Assembly: GCF_002443255.2 (NCBI RefSeq)
Contig: NW_019211457.1
Span: 41,267,126 to 41,331,125, forward strand
Length of the DNA: 64,000 nucleotides
Reading direction: 5' to 3'
DNA from: Varroa destructor
Lineage: Eukaryota > Arthropoda > Arachnida > Mesostigmata > Varroidae
Position numbers and translations under genes: made by a program. The notes beneath the pieces are model-generated. The model made no database searches. It saw only the letters and a program-made list of their open reading frames with translations, and was not told the origin of the DNA. Position 1 is the stretch's first letter; each line of letters starts with the position of its first letter. This document shows positions 50,278 through 63,340 of this stretch, piece after piece.

Positions 50278-51746
50278 TTAACGTCCGTAGAGTCCATAGC
50301 CTCCAGTATTGTATCCGCCATAATTTCCGTAAGAGCCAGCCTAAGCAAATTAGAAAAATTGTCGCGTCAGTAATTGCTATGACTAATTTTCTACTTATTT
50401 TTTTTTTTAACTTATTAGCTAATAAATCTTTTCTGTAAGAATGCATTTTTTTCATTCGATGAGAGAAAGGTCCCTTTTTCGATTTTTTTCAAACCGCATA
50501 GGAACCTTTAGCTGCATACTGGGTCTTAACCCATTTGCGAACGCAGACTGAATTGTCGTCATTTACACCTTTATGACTTTAGCTCTATCAGTAGGAACTG
50601 ATTATTAAACTAGTAATTTCCAAAAATGTACATTCGGTTACTATTTTGGCTAAGCAATCCTGTTATGAGTCGGCTCATTCCTCGACGACGATAATGATTG
50701 TTGACGAAACCCACTGCTATATTTGCTTTGTCAATGTACAGTAGAACGCAAAGGTACGTTACAGCGCTTTAGCGCTCATTTTGCCCATCGGCTTATTTCA
50801 TACCAAACGCATTATAACAAGGGCTTGCGATAAGCGTCAGCTGAAATAGTAATCAACTAACTGAAGTCCCCATTCCCTCCCATGCTAAAATATTTTGATG
50901 CACATGGAGTTAGCAAGTGCGATTGCTACTATTGAACGGTAAACGATGAAGAAGCGGTTGATCAGAACAAACCTTTTTAACCGATTCATATTGTTCGCCA
51001 TAGCTAGCGTCATAACCGAAGCCTCCGAGTCCTCCGTAGCCACCGCCGTAACCTCCATAACCTCCACCCAATCCGCTGGATCCTAGTCCACCGAAACTGG
51101 TGTCTATGGATTCTTTTTCATCAAACTTCTCTTGTACTTCAACAAAACTATCAGCGCGAGTGTCTGCTGCACCACCTTCTACGAACCCTCCACCAGGAAC
51201 AAGAACCTCTTGGCCGAAGGCACAGGCCGCCGCGGCACAAAAAAGAACGATCTTGATCTTGTAGAAATGGAGAAATGCAGAGCAAAATAACATACGAAGT
51301 TCATGTTTAAAAAATTGGTAGATAATTATGGTCGAAGTCCTCAAGTATAGATTGTGTCGGGTAAGGTACAGCCGTTGTACCTTTTTTGGTGAAGCACACC
51401 TAATGGTAGGTTAGCATTTACTTAATCTTAAATGGTACAAAGGTTGCGGCAAGCAATATGTGTGAATATACGAAGGCAAGGGCCAAACAAGTTTTCTCAT
51501 TCGGCGCCTATTTATAACATGTGCTATATACAATTAAGTTGAGCTTCCATTAATAAACAAGTAAAGAGATTTTTCAGAGCTTATATAGTGTACATTAGTA
51601 TTATGCTGAAAGAGATGTAAGGACTTGCGTATATGTATCTATGTTGTTGCTAATTGCTTTCCGTTCGTTTCGCTGATTTGCAAGAGCCATATGAACACCC
51701 TTGATTGACTAGAACAGCTACTTACCATGTAGGCCATCGTCGTCAT
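50278..51746 (-). CDS. Secreted glycine-rich protein 4 (short, GYGG)
   Basis: Exons 51726-51746 (MTTMAYM, then GTAAGT), 50973-51257 and 50278-50340 join in phase 0 and give 122 residues. The signal peptide runs on as IKIVLFCAAAACAFGQ and is cut by the first intron after codon 7. The mature part starts EVLVPGGGFVEGG, passes through an acidic stretch (VQEKFDEKESID), then GLGGGYGGYGGGYGG repeats, and ends TGGYGLYGR. It has the shared gene plan of the cluster but no Glu-Glu-Arg site, so it probably keeps its acidic part. An alternative start at the second ATG (51737) or an acceptor six bases later is possible. A TATA-like ATAAAAGG lies about 40 bases upstream of the ATG. Role inferred as cuticle or secretory. 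Confidence 0.78.
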
Positions 51747-51785
51747 CAGCAGATAGTGTTAGTATACCTACCGTCCATTGTACAG

Positions 51786-51793
51786 CCTTTTAT
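51786..51793 (-). promoter_or_regulatory. TATA-like box (ATAAAAGG) of glycine-rich gene 4
   Basis: ATAAAAGG on the minus strand, about 40-47 bases upstream of the ATG at 51746, at the same spacing as in genes 2 and 3. Confidence 0.5.
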
Positions 51794-54700
51794 TTGCCAG
51801 GGCGACTAATCTTCCAGTCCATAAAGTTCTTCCTTTGACTGTGAGAGAAGACGAGTGCAGCACCGCTCGCCTATTTACTGCCGTCTATTCAAAAGGCCCT
51901 ACTATTCTAACATGCCAGAACAACAGAAGATCCTTTACACGCACATATAATATCGTGTACGTTCCACTTCTCAGCCACTAAGCTGGACTCTTATTTCTTA
52001 CCTCTACACGGTTGTTTTTTTTTTAACAATTTTTATTGCTGACTCCTACCTGCCCGTTTACTAGCTTATTTGCGGTGTATTCGTTCAAATGCATATGTAG
52101 CCATTAATTAGGAGCGAGATGTGTGTTCTGCTACGTTATCGAACATCATGAAACGGAAAGCGTTGACGCAACATTACGCTCCCCACGGTCACATTAAACT
52201 ATCTGTTTTTGTGTCCGTGGTGCGACTGCAACACTTGCCGGCGTTCGTAAGGTGGCAAGATAAGGGGTAACCACAGTTTCGCGTCACTTGAGGATGAGAC
52301 ATGCCGAGGAAAAACCCCACGAATAGCCCTTTTACGTCGATATTCTGCGAGTTAAATAAGTACACTACAAGTAGCTGACATAACATAGCCGAGGTCCGCT
52401 CGCAACTGCTCCGTAAAATAATAGAGAGTAAAACAAATATCACAGACAGTCGATGCAGGTGATCCATGCGAGATACCCACTGGTCCACATGACCATTCTA
52501 TAGAAGTTGATGCGTCCTGCAGCAAAATGACGTCTCAAAACACGGCGAAAGTACAAACTGTTAGAGATCCGAACTGTGTTTAGCGTGGCCTATCACATAT
52601 GACGACGTCTACGGTAAACGAAGTATAGAAGAAACCTGCCAATAGTTTCTAGTCGGTTTTTTTTCCATAAACAGGTTATTCCATATATTTTTTTAAAGAA
52701 ATTATCTTACATAATTATTAACTTTATGAACTAATTGATCGAGTGCGCAAGCCAAAACAGTTCAGATATATCTGGAAAATCAAATTAAAGTCGGTGACAG
52801 TACACATGGAGTCTACAATTTTCATGTTGTTTTTTTTTAATGCAAACGGAACTAATCCATGCTTTAAAAATACCGTATGATGCTACATAATGACATGGCA
52901 AAAACTTTGCTCATTCAAATAAGAATATGCATACGTGTCAGGGTTACGCTACGAACCTACTAAACGTGCTGTAGTTTTTGGATTTGTTTAAAGGCTAAAG
53001 TTCATTGGCTATAATTTAGCCGGAAAAGATTTTCCTCCCTATTCTTAAATAGGATATAATTACAATTAGGTTGGCTAGACCAGTTCTTCGTAATTTAGCC
53101 ATAATGATGTCCTAGCATCGAGTCCTTTGAAACAGATATCTATGCTTAATGCGATACCAGTGAGAAGCCCAGAAAATGGATCTTCATTGAAAGCAATTAT
53201 TAAAAATACTATTGAAAAAAAAAAAAAGAAACCCAGAAGAACAAGTTTTCAACCAGCTTTAGAAATTAATATTTCGAGAACTGGATTTTTACGACGTCAA
53301 TTTGGTGCCAGTGTGGATTTTTTCTATTTGCTAAATTTAATGAGTCGAATTATGTTTGGGTCAGCAAAATTCTGTTTTCAATTTCGTTAACAATATAATG
53401 TAAACAATACATCCATCATTTTGCAGATGCGTTACAGTTTCCTAATTAATTTACATAGCATATTATTCTTTTAATATATCAGGGAATAGGCCGTACGAAT
53501 GACATTTGTCATTGCAAACAGTTACTCTATTTAAAGTAATTTTAGGCCAAGAAGAACCGATGCGGTGAGATTTTAATGATATCGGAACATCATTTACTAA
53601 GCAACAGGTGACACAGGAATTACCAATTGGCCTAACTATGTATCTACCTACTGTTGGTAAGAATGGAGTGGAACAACTATTTGTGTGGAGTAGTAACGTC
53701 AAAGTTTTTACTTTTTTTTTCTTTGTTTCCTTTGCTTTTTGTTACTACCTTGAATATTCAAAATCATCTGTGTACCGTGGGAAAAATCTAAGAGTTGCGC
53801 TGGACTAACAAACATGCTTTATTTTTTGCTTAAAAAATATTTTTCACTTCTAATGAATTTTATTATTTAAGTTCGGGGAGTCTATAAACACGCGAACTAT
53901 TGTCAGACAGTAGGGCGTAGTTCGTATCCTAAGTATCATACGAAAAAATATTTATGCTAAGCAATATGCCGCACGATGTATCTAACTATAATTATCAGCG
54001 TTAAAGTTTTCTTGAACAGCCTGTAAAGGCTTGTTTTTGTGATATTTTTTTTCGACGCACGAATATGTGTGTTTACTCTAATTTGTTTATTTTCAAAAAT
54101 TGTGTCTAGTTACCGTAAAGGTATTATTTCTAACAAAAGTCGTTTTTGTATTATACGTTTGTAGTTCGAACCTCAGTAAGCAACTAAAAGCTTTATTTAT
54201 ATTTCTTAAAACTTTGCCAATCGCACAGTGAACTAGTAAATGCACTTTCTTTTTTCTAACACGGGGGCTCGGGGGGCAGATAGCACCGGATCAACACAAT
54301 CCTTAGATAGCTATCTTTTAAAAAAAGCACTAAGATAAGTATAGGTGTGAAGTTAACTTCAAGAAACTTGAAATGTTCGATTTTCTCTTAACTTATCATA
54401 GCACAGTGCGCCGTAGGAGAATATACGGAGAGGTAACTATTTCTCTTGAAGTGATTTTAGTAACAATATACGCAGTCATGATAAACGTTACGTAATGCGC
54501 ACATTGGCGTATGCTTGCCTCGGTCGAATGATTTATTGCAGGATCAGCTGTAGACGACGGCACGTGAAACGATATTGCATTAGCTGGCCTCCAGGAAAAA
54601 AGGAGCCGAGTACAGCGATGATGCTGATGATAAACACAGTTCACCACACAATTCTAGTTTCTGAAACACGGTACGTAGGACTTATGCAGTTTTGCCAGAA

Positions 54701-57700
54701 TATGGCGAAACGAAATAATAACTGATGAGACGGGCAATCTGGATAGAATAGTATACAGGATACTATCTGACGTAAGATGGAGATCACAAAAACAGAGGTA
54801 TCCAAAGCGGAAAAAATTTCATAGAAGATTTACACAATCATTTAATCAGTCGAAGAGCTTTCGCCTACGTAGGGAAATCTTACGTAGAGAAAATTCTCTC
54901 TGATTTTCGATGCTAAAAAAGCTATCCAGTCAACAATTGCTAGTTTATAAATGGAGAGTGCTTTCGGACGGGAGTACGAATCCAGGATGGATCCACGAGC
55001 AAAAAAGCGGGAGCAGTGAGCATTCTGTCCAGTACGTATATATTCGATCTATTTTTCCATATCTTTAATCTTTCTAGAAAGATGGAAATTGCAGATGTTC
55101 TTCTTTAGTTTCTATGGAGCCATTGAATATCTAGTCACTATAATGTGCACGGATGAACCCTAGCAAAAGTAGCTTCTGAAACTACCTTGTCCGGCTTTTA
55201 GAGTACTCTCAATTTGAGTCCATTTCCTAAGTAAATTCAATGCAGTTCAATAAAAAGTACGATTGTTTCCTTCATTGGCTTCTAAACGGAGCTTTTTTTT
55301 GTCATCGAATACTGCCGACTACAAGTTAAGGTAATGACAAGGAAGAGGTCATCGTTTAGAAGTCATGAACTGACTGTACTTTGAGGGCAAACACTTCAGA
55401 ATAACGCCCTACAAAATGCCACGGCGTCAGTTAAACCGACAGCAAGAGTCCCATTCTGGTATGCCATTTGGAACTCGTTTCATGTCACCTCCCCTGTTTG
55501 TTGCGTTGCAATCACTGTCCCATTTCTATTCTAACGGAGAGCTTGAGTGATATGCAGTTACTAGATTATATATAAGATGTTAAATAATACTATATATTGT
55601 ACATTATAGTATACTCCAATCCAAAAGCATAGCAAAGTTGTCCATTCGACCTGTACGCTGCCGAAACGGTCTATTTTACATACAAGATCTATGAAGCTTT
55701 TCTTATATATATGTATATTTGTTTTGGGCAAACTCGATTTGTTGCTCATGTCATATTTACTATAGTGTATTTTCATTAAGTCAAGCCATAACCTAAATAT
55801 TTAACAAGCCAAGCTAAGTTTACATACGTACTGTAAAAACGAAAGTCGTTAGAGTTATTCTTAAGATGATCTTTGCGCATTAAATACACATTCAGACGTT
55901 AATAGGAGCAGATAGTAGGACTATGAAAAAAGTTGTATACCCGTACTTAACCTGAATATAATCGTTCTCGACTCCTCTTGTCGCCTGTATTATTTGTAGC
56001 GATTGCCTTATCCAATGAGCTTTAGTTCAATTGATTCAGCGCGCCGAGTTTCAAACTGACTACGGCTATTGGCAAAATGATTCAAATCCCACATATAATA
56101 GTTTTCTTTTGCAAAAGCTAGAATCCCTTGACTTGAACATGTCCCGCCAAAGAATGGAGCTATAACGTTGCTTTCTTCTCGCTTATAATGGAATGCATAA
56201 CGACAGCCAACACAGACAGACTTCACAATGTTTCCCGCAAGATATTTATCGTAGGAATAACTAATTATTAACGGGAACGATTCCCGTTGCCGTATTGCCA
56301 TGCCCAACGAGAGGCAAAAATAAGCCCGATTGTCAATGCTGGTACAGCTATATTCGAATTTGTATTTTTAAGATTTCTGAGATGTTTATTGAAACCACGC
56401 GGCTGAGGTGATAGTTAGCTTTCAACGTTACCTCGATCTTCCATCTGATGAACTGAAATGTTTTCATTTGGCGCGGCAGTAAGTAACTAACGTTATTGTT
56501 AACCTGGTCACAAGGCCACAGTCACGTTAGTTAGGGCTTGATTAGGATTCGAATAACAAAGCTTACAAGTCTAGATAAGAATCTAAAAATAGGCTTTACA
56601 ATTCCAGCTCTCTGAGTGTCGTTTTTCAGTGAGACAAATATTGTCTTTCATTTATCATTCTCCTAACGACAATCGAATTTGTCAACTTTTCGGAGTCACC
56701 ATCAAACCTGGAGCCTACTTCGGCCGCGTATTCCGCTCGTGTCTTTCGACGTGGCGTCCTAGAAAACATTGGAGATTAATAATAATCAGCATAAAGAAAA
56801 TAGCTTTTCTTTTCATCTTGTAACTGGCCAAATGAACCGATTATGAATACTAACTCTACTATTCAAAATGTTCAATTTTCGTTGAAGTAAATATGTATAT
56901 GTATATACGGAAACGGATTCAGTAAAATATGCAAATGGGCAGTATTGTTTGTACGAGATACGGCAAAGCGTTTACCGTATTGTGCAGTGCTCTAAAATTC
57001 TATTCCCTTTTGCCCTGGGTAGCTTGAATAGCAATTTGTAATGAGTAAAAACGAAATTGAAGTTTCGGCATGATGACAGAACAGCGTACAGTGAGCCAAT
57101 GTCGTCGTCTAGCCTGTTCTTGGATCCTATGGCGCGACTTGTAAACTTTGGGAAAATAAGTTTGAAAAACCGGCTACATTCATATATCTAATTCTTGAGG
57201 TCGCACTAAACTACCTTACAATAACAGTTTTATTTAATATTTAACGCCTGTTCGTGTTGCTGACGTATTACTACGTTTTATTAAGCAATAAAAACAACTT
57301 AAGGTCCGAAGAAAATGTTTAATGCTTAACACCGTACCTCGCAGTGTGCTTAACATTGTCTTTCCCCATAATGTCTGTATCTCGTAGGTAAATTTCAAAC
57401 GTAATACTTTGAAATCAATCTTTTACTCATTAATCCTCCTTTGTAATCGCCAGAGATATTTTCTATATAATATAATATAAAATATAGAGTTTTCTAATGG
57501 TGAAGTTCAATTCAACTTGCTTGTTTCGCACCTACTGCATCGGATGAAGTTAAATTAAGAAATGTGAACTTTTAAAAGACTACAACCTGAACTGCTAATT
57601 ACAGGACATCCAGTAATGGGTGACTCTACGTAGGATTGCAAACAACTGATATTATGTTTCGATATTAATATAAATTCAAATCAAAAACAGAAAAAGTTAA

Positions 57701-59060
57701 AGGTATTTGACAATAAGTTGTGTTTATGTGCATAAGGGACCACGCGGAAAGAGGAAGAGATTGTAGAACATAAAATCAAAAAGCATCCTTCTAGTATCAA
57801 AAGTAAGTAATCTTTCTTTTCTAGTAGCAATCTCTTTTTAAGTAATCAACTTATATTCGTTGTTTCGCCGTAAAATCCGTCCAGGTACGTTACGTCGAGT
57901 TCGACATAGAAGTAGAACAGAGACGAATTCGGATATTTTTTCACCTTCGATCACGAAAAATCATTCCCACATACTCGCAACTTGACTTTCGTTGTGATAG
58001 GAAAATACTTTTGTTACAAAGAAATTAATTATTGTTAATTAATTATTATTATAGAAGAATTAATAGTGGTGGTAGATTTGCTACAGTTTAGGTTAGAGTT
58101 TCTATTTTTTATTGCAAAACAGTCTGCTTCATACCAAAGGAGACCAGAACGAGTAAGCTTCGCAGCATGTATAAAGAGCAACGAAAAACGTTAGCGTGTA
58201 GGCACGCCTCCTGTTCAATGTTAGGGTGTAACATTCTATTTAGGTTTAGCTTCAAAGCTTTTTTGAGGTACAGTCACGCAGGCATCCGGTACCTGGATCA
58301 GGAGCTGCTTCATTATAGAGTGGACACTACTTTGAATCACAAGCCGTACTGCTGACGCCAACGTCGTTAGTCTTGCCAGATATGTAAAGCAGTGCCTATC
58401 TGTTTAGCTTTCAGTGACATTTTAGATAAAGTTAATCTTTATTAATTGACAGCTTATAAAGGAGCGATTAATATTGAACCACAAAACAGCACTAGCTACA
58501 AAAGGAAAAGATTTCTTTTTTCAAAATGTTAAATGAATCTTTATTTAGAAAGAACGCCTTACAACACTGGATATTTTTGCCTTGTTAAAATTATGCCAGT
58601 CAAAGATTGTTTTTCTTTTAATATGATGTGACAGAGTTTATTGGCCATTCATACTATGTTCACACCTTTGCTAGTTCACTTATGCAACAATTATTGCTAC
58701 AAAGTCTCTGCAATGCTTATATTGTCCATTAGCTAGAGTCTGTTGCCTAACTCTATCTCAAGATCCGGCATCTGCGTAACTTACATAAAAAAAGATACTC
58801 CAGAGCCTGTCAGGTAAAACATTCTAGCGACAGAAAAATCGTCGAGTCTAATGTCTAGCATTTATGCACTGGTTCTTATAACAAGACGATAAACAAAAGG
58901 GGTGAGAGTGGCAAACGAACTTGCACACAAATGAGAAGAAAGCGTCGAAGGTTTCCTGGGGAACTAAGCCGCACAGAATATCAGATCAGATCAAGAACTC
59001 GGTATCGTTTCTTAATGGTAGGAACTAGAACTTTACGTCACACAAAAAAATGTCTTAGGG

Positions 59061-59087
59061 TAAATAAAGGCCTTCGGCCTTTATTTA
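59061..59087. repeat. 12-bp hairpin with 3-nt loop
   Basis: Arms 59061-59072 (taaataaaggcc) and 59076-59087 pair perfectly around ttc. It is followed by degenerate copies of tattggtaaa to about 59145. Confidence 0.8.
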
Positions 59088-59722
59088 TTAAAGCTATTGG
59101 TAAATACTATTGGTAAAACTATTAAGACTATTTGTAAAACTACTAATGTAAAGTAGGACAAACATATCCACTCGGCTGCTATGGATCTGCTTCGTGATCT
59201 GTGGCTTACACTGAAATTTGTAAAATTCTGCAGAACTCTTTTATTCAGTACGTATAATTTTTATTTAAAAAGAAACAAGTATCGCTTAAACAATTATTGA
59301 TTTGATGATTTTCTGCAAGCAGGCGATTTCTTATAAAATTTACTGTGATCGTACTTTTCTTGAAGGTTAGGCGAGACCTGACCCACGCTACACATCTTTT
59401 GCAGTCAGCGATGATTTTGCGAAGGGAAAGCGCTGTGTACGTACGACGACAATGTAGTGCGAAGGCGCCACGGTCATTCGAAGACTGTGGCGCGTAGTCG
59501 TGAGAGAGGTGGCCAGCCAGAAGATGTTGCACCATGCCCGCGAAACGACTCACACATTGACTGATGAATGACGCAGCTGTACGGAGAACATGCGAACGGT
59601 ACGTTGAAGCAGCAAAGCTGGTAGCAATGGCCGAACGTAACGATCATGATGGAACCATAAAGAACAATTAGCACGACGCTACCGGACGTGAAACTTGAAT
59701 AACCAAAAGGGTATAAAAGCAA

Positions 59723-59743
59723 ATATATATATATATATATATA
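59723..59743. repeat. (TA)n microsatellite
   Basis: About ten TA dinucleotides. Confidence 0.9.
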
Positions 59744-61263
59744 CATATAGGATAACCAAGCTTGCTACCCGTATGTGCAACTTCTCCCGCTGACGTTATA
59801 TATTGAAATACCAATTGTGCAATGCGATATTTGGCTAGTTAAAATTTAATTAAGGATCCTTGACGGTTCATCTTGTAGTAAATATGTAGGCTAATAGATT
59901 AAGTGCCGTTAGATTTTTACATAAACTAACTTAGATGCCACACGCCGCAAGAAGAAGACGCGGTTGACCAAATATAACTGTAATGGATAGCACTAAATTA
60001 TATTTTATATTAGTCGAAAAATTGTTTAGCAATTTGGCCAGTTACCTCTGTAAAAAGCCCGACAAAATTTGCCCAAAACGTACAGTTCATTCATTGGCAG
60101 TAATCATCTAGGTCAAACCAGTCTGATCGGACGTGAGGCCTTGAAGCTTCTAGCTGAGACGGCGAGTTAGGAGGGGAGTGGTGTTAGTCAGCCTTCCCAC
60201 TACAGAGCATTTGAGAGGGCGTGTTAGCAGCCTCGCGTAGCTTTCAGCTGATGCGCGTTGTCTATTGACAGTTCTAAAGCGAATCGATTCTCACAAAATG
60301 CCTTCACAAAACATATTCGAAAAATTATTAGCAGGTATGAAATCTTTTATTAGGGTAATAAAAACACGATTGGCCTTACCAAAAATGTCTATCGGTTCGA
60401 ATATATTTAAAGATGGATATATTCAAAAAGTGCTACCTTTTCGACTTATCGTTTTTTTTTTAATGTATTCAAAAATCATAAATGCTTTTGAAGAACAGAT
60501 TCGTATTCAATGTATGTGTTCCGTAAAGGGAATTAATTCTTACTCTATTGCCAAACTTAGACATATTGGAGAATGAAAAGATCGAACCAGCAGGAGGCAT
60601 TAGATGCCTAATACAGTTTTTCGAGCAGGCCAATCCTTCAATTTTCGTATACAGCAGAAATGTACCCCAGAACGTACGCGAATCTGATGTCCAAGCAAGT
60701 TTTGGCACTTCGTAGCGGTTTGGCATTGTTCTTCTTAGTCGTTGATACAGAGAAGCTTATTTTGTATTTGTAATAATGAAATTAATTGACCACTTAATAT
60801 AGCTACACAAATATAAATATTGGAATTTCATTATCATGTAGCAAGTCTCTGTAGCTGTAAATATCAAAATATCTAAAGCATTTAAATGGCAACCGGCGCG
60901 AAGGCATTCGTGCATTTATGTCAGTACCCTATAATATAATGTCAAATCTGAATATTCCGCAATTGCACATTATTATTTAATATGATTATCGCCTTATAGT
61001 AAAAAAAAGAAAAGCTTCTCTATAATACAGTGGTTGCCTTTTAACTAATTGGTTAGAATTATCCTTTAATGGGTGCTAAAATAAAACATTTAATCTTTTT
61101 TTGATAATTACTTTATTCAGATTTGCTTTACCGAGTGGCACCAGACATTCTCCTTTACCGCCTGTTCACTAGGACCGATTCATTTATAAGAGCCGTGTTC
61201 CTTTCTTCTACTTCTTTTCCAAACTGGCCGCAATTAACTCAACTTTGTCCAGCAATTTCTCAG

Positions 61264-63340
61264 CCTCACCGTGAGCAGCCGGGATCGACAAGTCCGAGAA
61301 GTACCACATCATGGGATGTAGCTAAGTTTGCTGCCAGTTCACGTGCGCTCATCCTTTTGCTTCAGGCACGTGCAGCTTTCTACAGTTATTTGTTTTTTTT
61401 TTTGTGGTGGCTTAGTATTCGGAGTGCTATCGATATACATCTGAATTTTATCATATGGAGCGCTTTTTTCTATTGTAAAAACGCTTATCTACACATATCT
61501 GCATGCAATAATAAATAAGTATATAGGTCAAAAGCTTGTGGTAACTACGGGTTATTTTTCACTATGCCCTTGATACTTTTTTAAGAGCTTTCGACATCCA
61601 TCTTTAAATCAAGAATGGTTCCACTTGAACAAAGTCAACGTAGAATTTAATTCATTTGTCCGATATTCTGGGCGAACAGGTGTCGCAGTCTTCGTATAAG
61701 AATACCAATAACAATTTTTTCAGTAAGATGGCTGTGTAGAAAAAATATGCTATTTCAGAGTTACATTATTATTGTTATATTATTTAATGAGACCTATTCG
61801 TGTATTTGTATGAGAGTTAATGATTAGGCATCTTTTGTGTTTTGCAGTTTCTTTTTAATTACTTTATACAGGATTACAATGCGGATGCATTTCGCTCGCC
61901 GTTGATCATTTTGGAATCGAAGCGATGGTCATTAAGCGATCGAGTAGTGCATACTCTATTAGAAGGTCTGACTCGGTGGGACTCGCAGTATTTCCTGCAC
62001 ATAGCACAGTTTGGCTATACCTATGAGCATATGACAGCATTCTTCCCTGGCTATCCTTATTTGGCCAGAATACTCGCTCAAGCTTTTGAGGTGAGTGGTT
62101 GAACTGAAAGGTGATTTCGAATGGATAATTCCAACTCACTCACTAATGTGAGTACACACTAAAAATTCAAATTTGATTGAGTCTTCATTGGCAAAGCTGA
62201 AGTGGTACTGCAGCCCCCGCTTTGGTGAAAAAGAAACGTTTGGAAACGTGCTTCAGTCGAACATTTTGTCGAAACACAGCCAAATTTAACGGTAAATTAG
62301 ACATATAAGTACTTCTTATTGTTTGAAATTGTTCAGACACACAGCAAGCTGCACTACGGCAGCTATTTTAGTGCTATAAATATATATGGCTACATAGTAC
62401 AAAATCTTTTTTATTATTTCAGGATGTACTCGGAGATATTCTTTCGCCATCCAGCTGGGTCTTGATATCTTGCGTTCTCGTCACGCACGTATCGTTCGTG
62501 CTGTCTGCAGTCGCATTATTCTACCTCACACAATTGATGTTTGATGATCGTCACCTTCCGATGCAAGTCGTCAAAATGTACTCATTTAATCCAGCCTCGA
62601 TATTCTTCGCTTCGTGCTACACTGAGTCGCTATTTGCTTTCGTCACATTTTCGGGTCTGTACCTTTTAGAAAAGGAGTATGATACCCTAGCAACGGTCAT
62701 GTTTGCTATAGGAAGTGTGACTCGTTCGAATGCGAGTCTGGTACCAATTTTCTACCTAGAAAAAGCCTGGCGCCGATATCAGCGAGGCAAATACGCCTTT
62801 AGCCTACTTATTCGAGCCGGCTTTGCTTGTCTTGGCAATGTCATCGTTCAACTTTACTTCTGGGATAGTTTTTGCTTTCCCCATCAACAGCCGAAGGCGG
62901 TCAAAGAGGTGCGGCTTTATGCAGCCGAGATGGGATATAAGCAGATTGGCATAAATGCATCTGAGTGGTGCTTCTACCGTTTGCCATTCTCATACAGTTT
63001 TGTTCAAGCCAAATATTGGAACGTTGGGTTTTTCAAGTACTGGCAATTAAAACAAACACCAAATTTTCTCTTAGCACTTCCAGTTATTGTTTTTGTGGCT
63101 CACTTCTGTCGACTCTACTATAAACGTCTAGCAAGCTATTGCCTGCATGCAGCAATTCTTTCAGCCATATGTGTGTTTTTCGCAAACATACAAGTGGCCA
63201 CACGAATCCTTATTAGTGCCTCGCCTGTCCCGTTATGGGCGGCCGCTAAATCTGAAAAACGCAACCTAGTATGGGCCTACTTTTTGCTGTACTTCATCCT
63301 AGGCTTAATTCTTCACACAAATTTCTTCCCTTGGACGTAA
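61264..63340 (+). CDS. PIGV: PIGV, GPI mannosyltransferase 2 (start exon missing)
   Basis: ER membrane enzyme that adds the second mannose, from dolichol-phosphate-mannose, to the GPI anchor precursor. Exons 61264-61365, 61848-62090 and 62423-63340 join in phase 0 and give 420 residues; human PIGV has 493. Residue matches to animal PIGV run along the whole chain: VAKFAASSRALILLLQ, TRWDSQYFLHIAQFGYTYEH (the conserved Trp-Asp loop) then AFFPGYP, SFNPASIFFASCYTESLFAF, VTRSNA, SYSFVQAKYWNVGFFKYW then PNFLLALPV, and the C-terminal NFFPWT. Many hydrophobic segments fit a multi-pass protein. The second intron is GT-AG (62091-62422). The first intron (61366-61847) would begin with GC, not GT. The exon at 61264 follows a TTTCTCAG acceptor and has no ATG in frame, so a short start exon lies upstream, not found. 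Confidence 0.92.

Larger units (their letters stand above)
51794..61263. other. Long gene-poor stretch
   Basis: Nearly 9.5 kb without a gene I can support. Minus-strand frames at 52189-52488 (with a signal-like start and several Cys) and 56008-56307 read protein-like, but have no splice partner or family. A GC-richer patch at 60120-60260 may be the promoter or leader of PIGV. Its missing start exon should lie between there and 61263. Confidence 0.4.

Noticed and set aside
52189..52488. 99-codon minus-strand frame with signal-like start and Cys-rich end
   Set aside because: No promoter, splice or family support; protein-like look alone is not enough.
53127..53390. Lys-rich plus-strand frame, and a similar one at 60265-60576
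   Set aside because: Composition follows AT-rich DNA and poly-A runs; no support.
54160..54185. tRNA B-box-like ggttcgaac on the minus strand
   Set aside because: No A box or cloverleaf around it; no tRNA called in the window.
56008..56307. 99-codon minus-strand frame
   Set aside because: Reads protein-like but no family, no splice partner and chance-level length.
59056..59090. Bacterial-type terminator hairpin
   Set aside because: The window is eukaryotic nuclear DNA; the hairpin is kept only as an inverted repeat.
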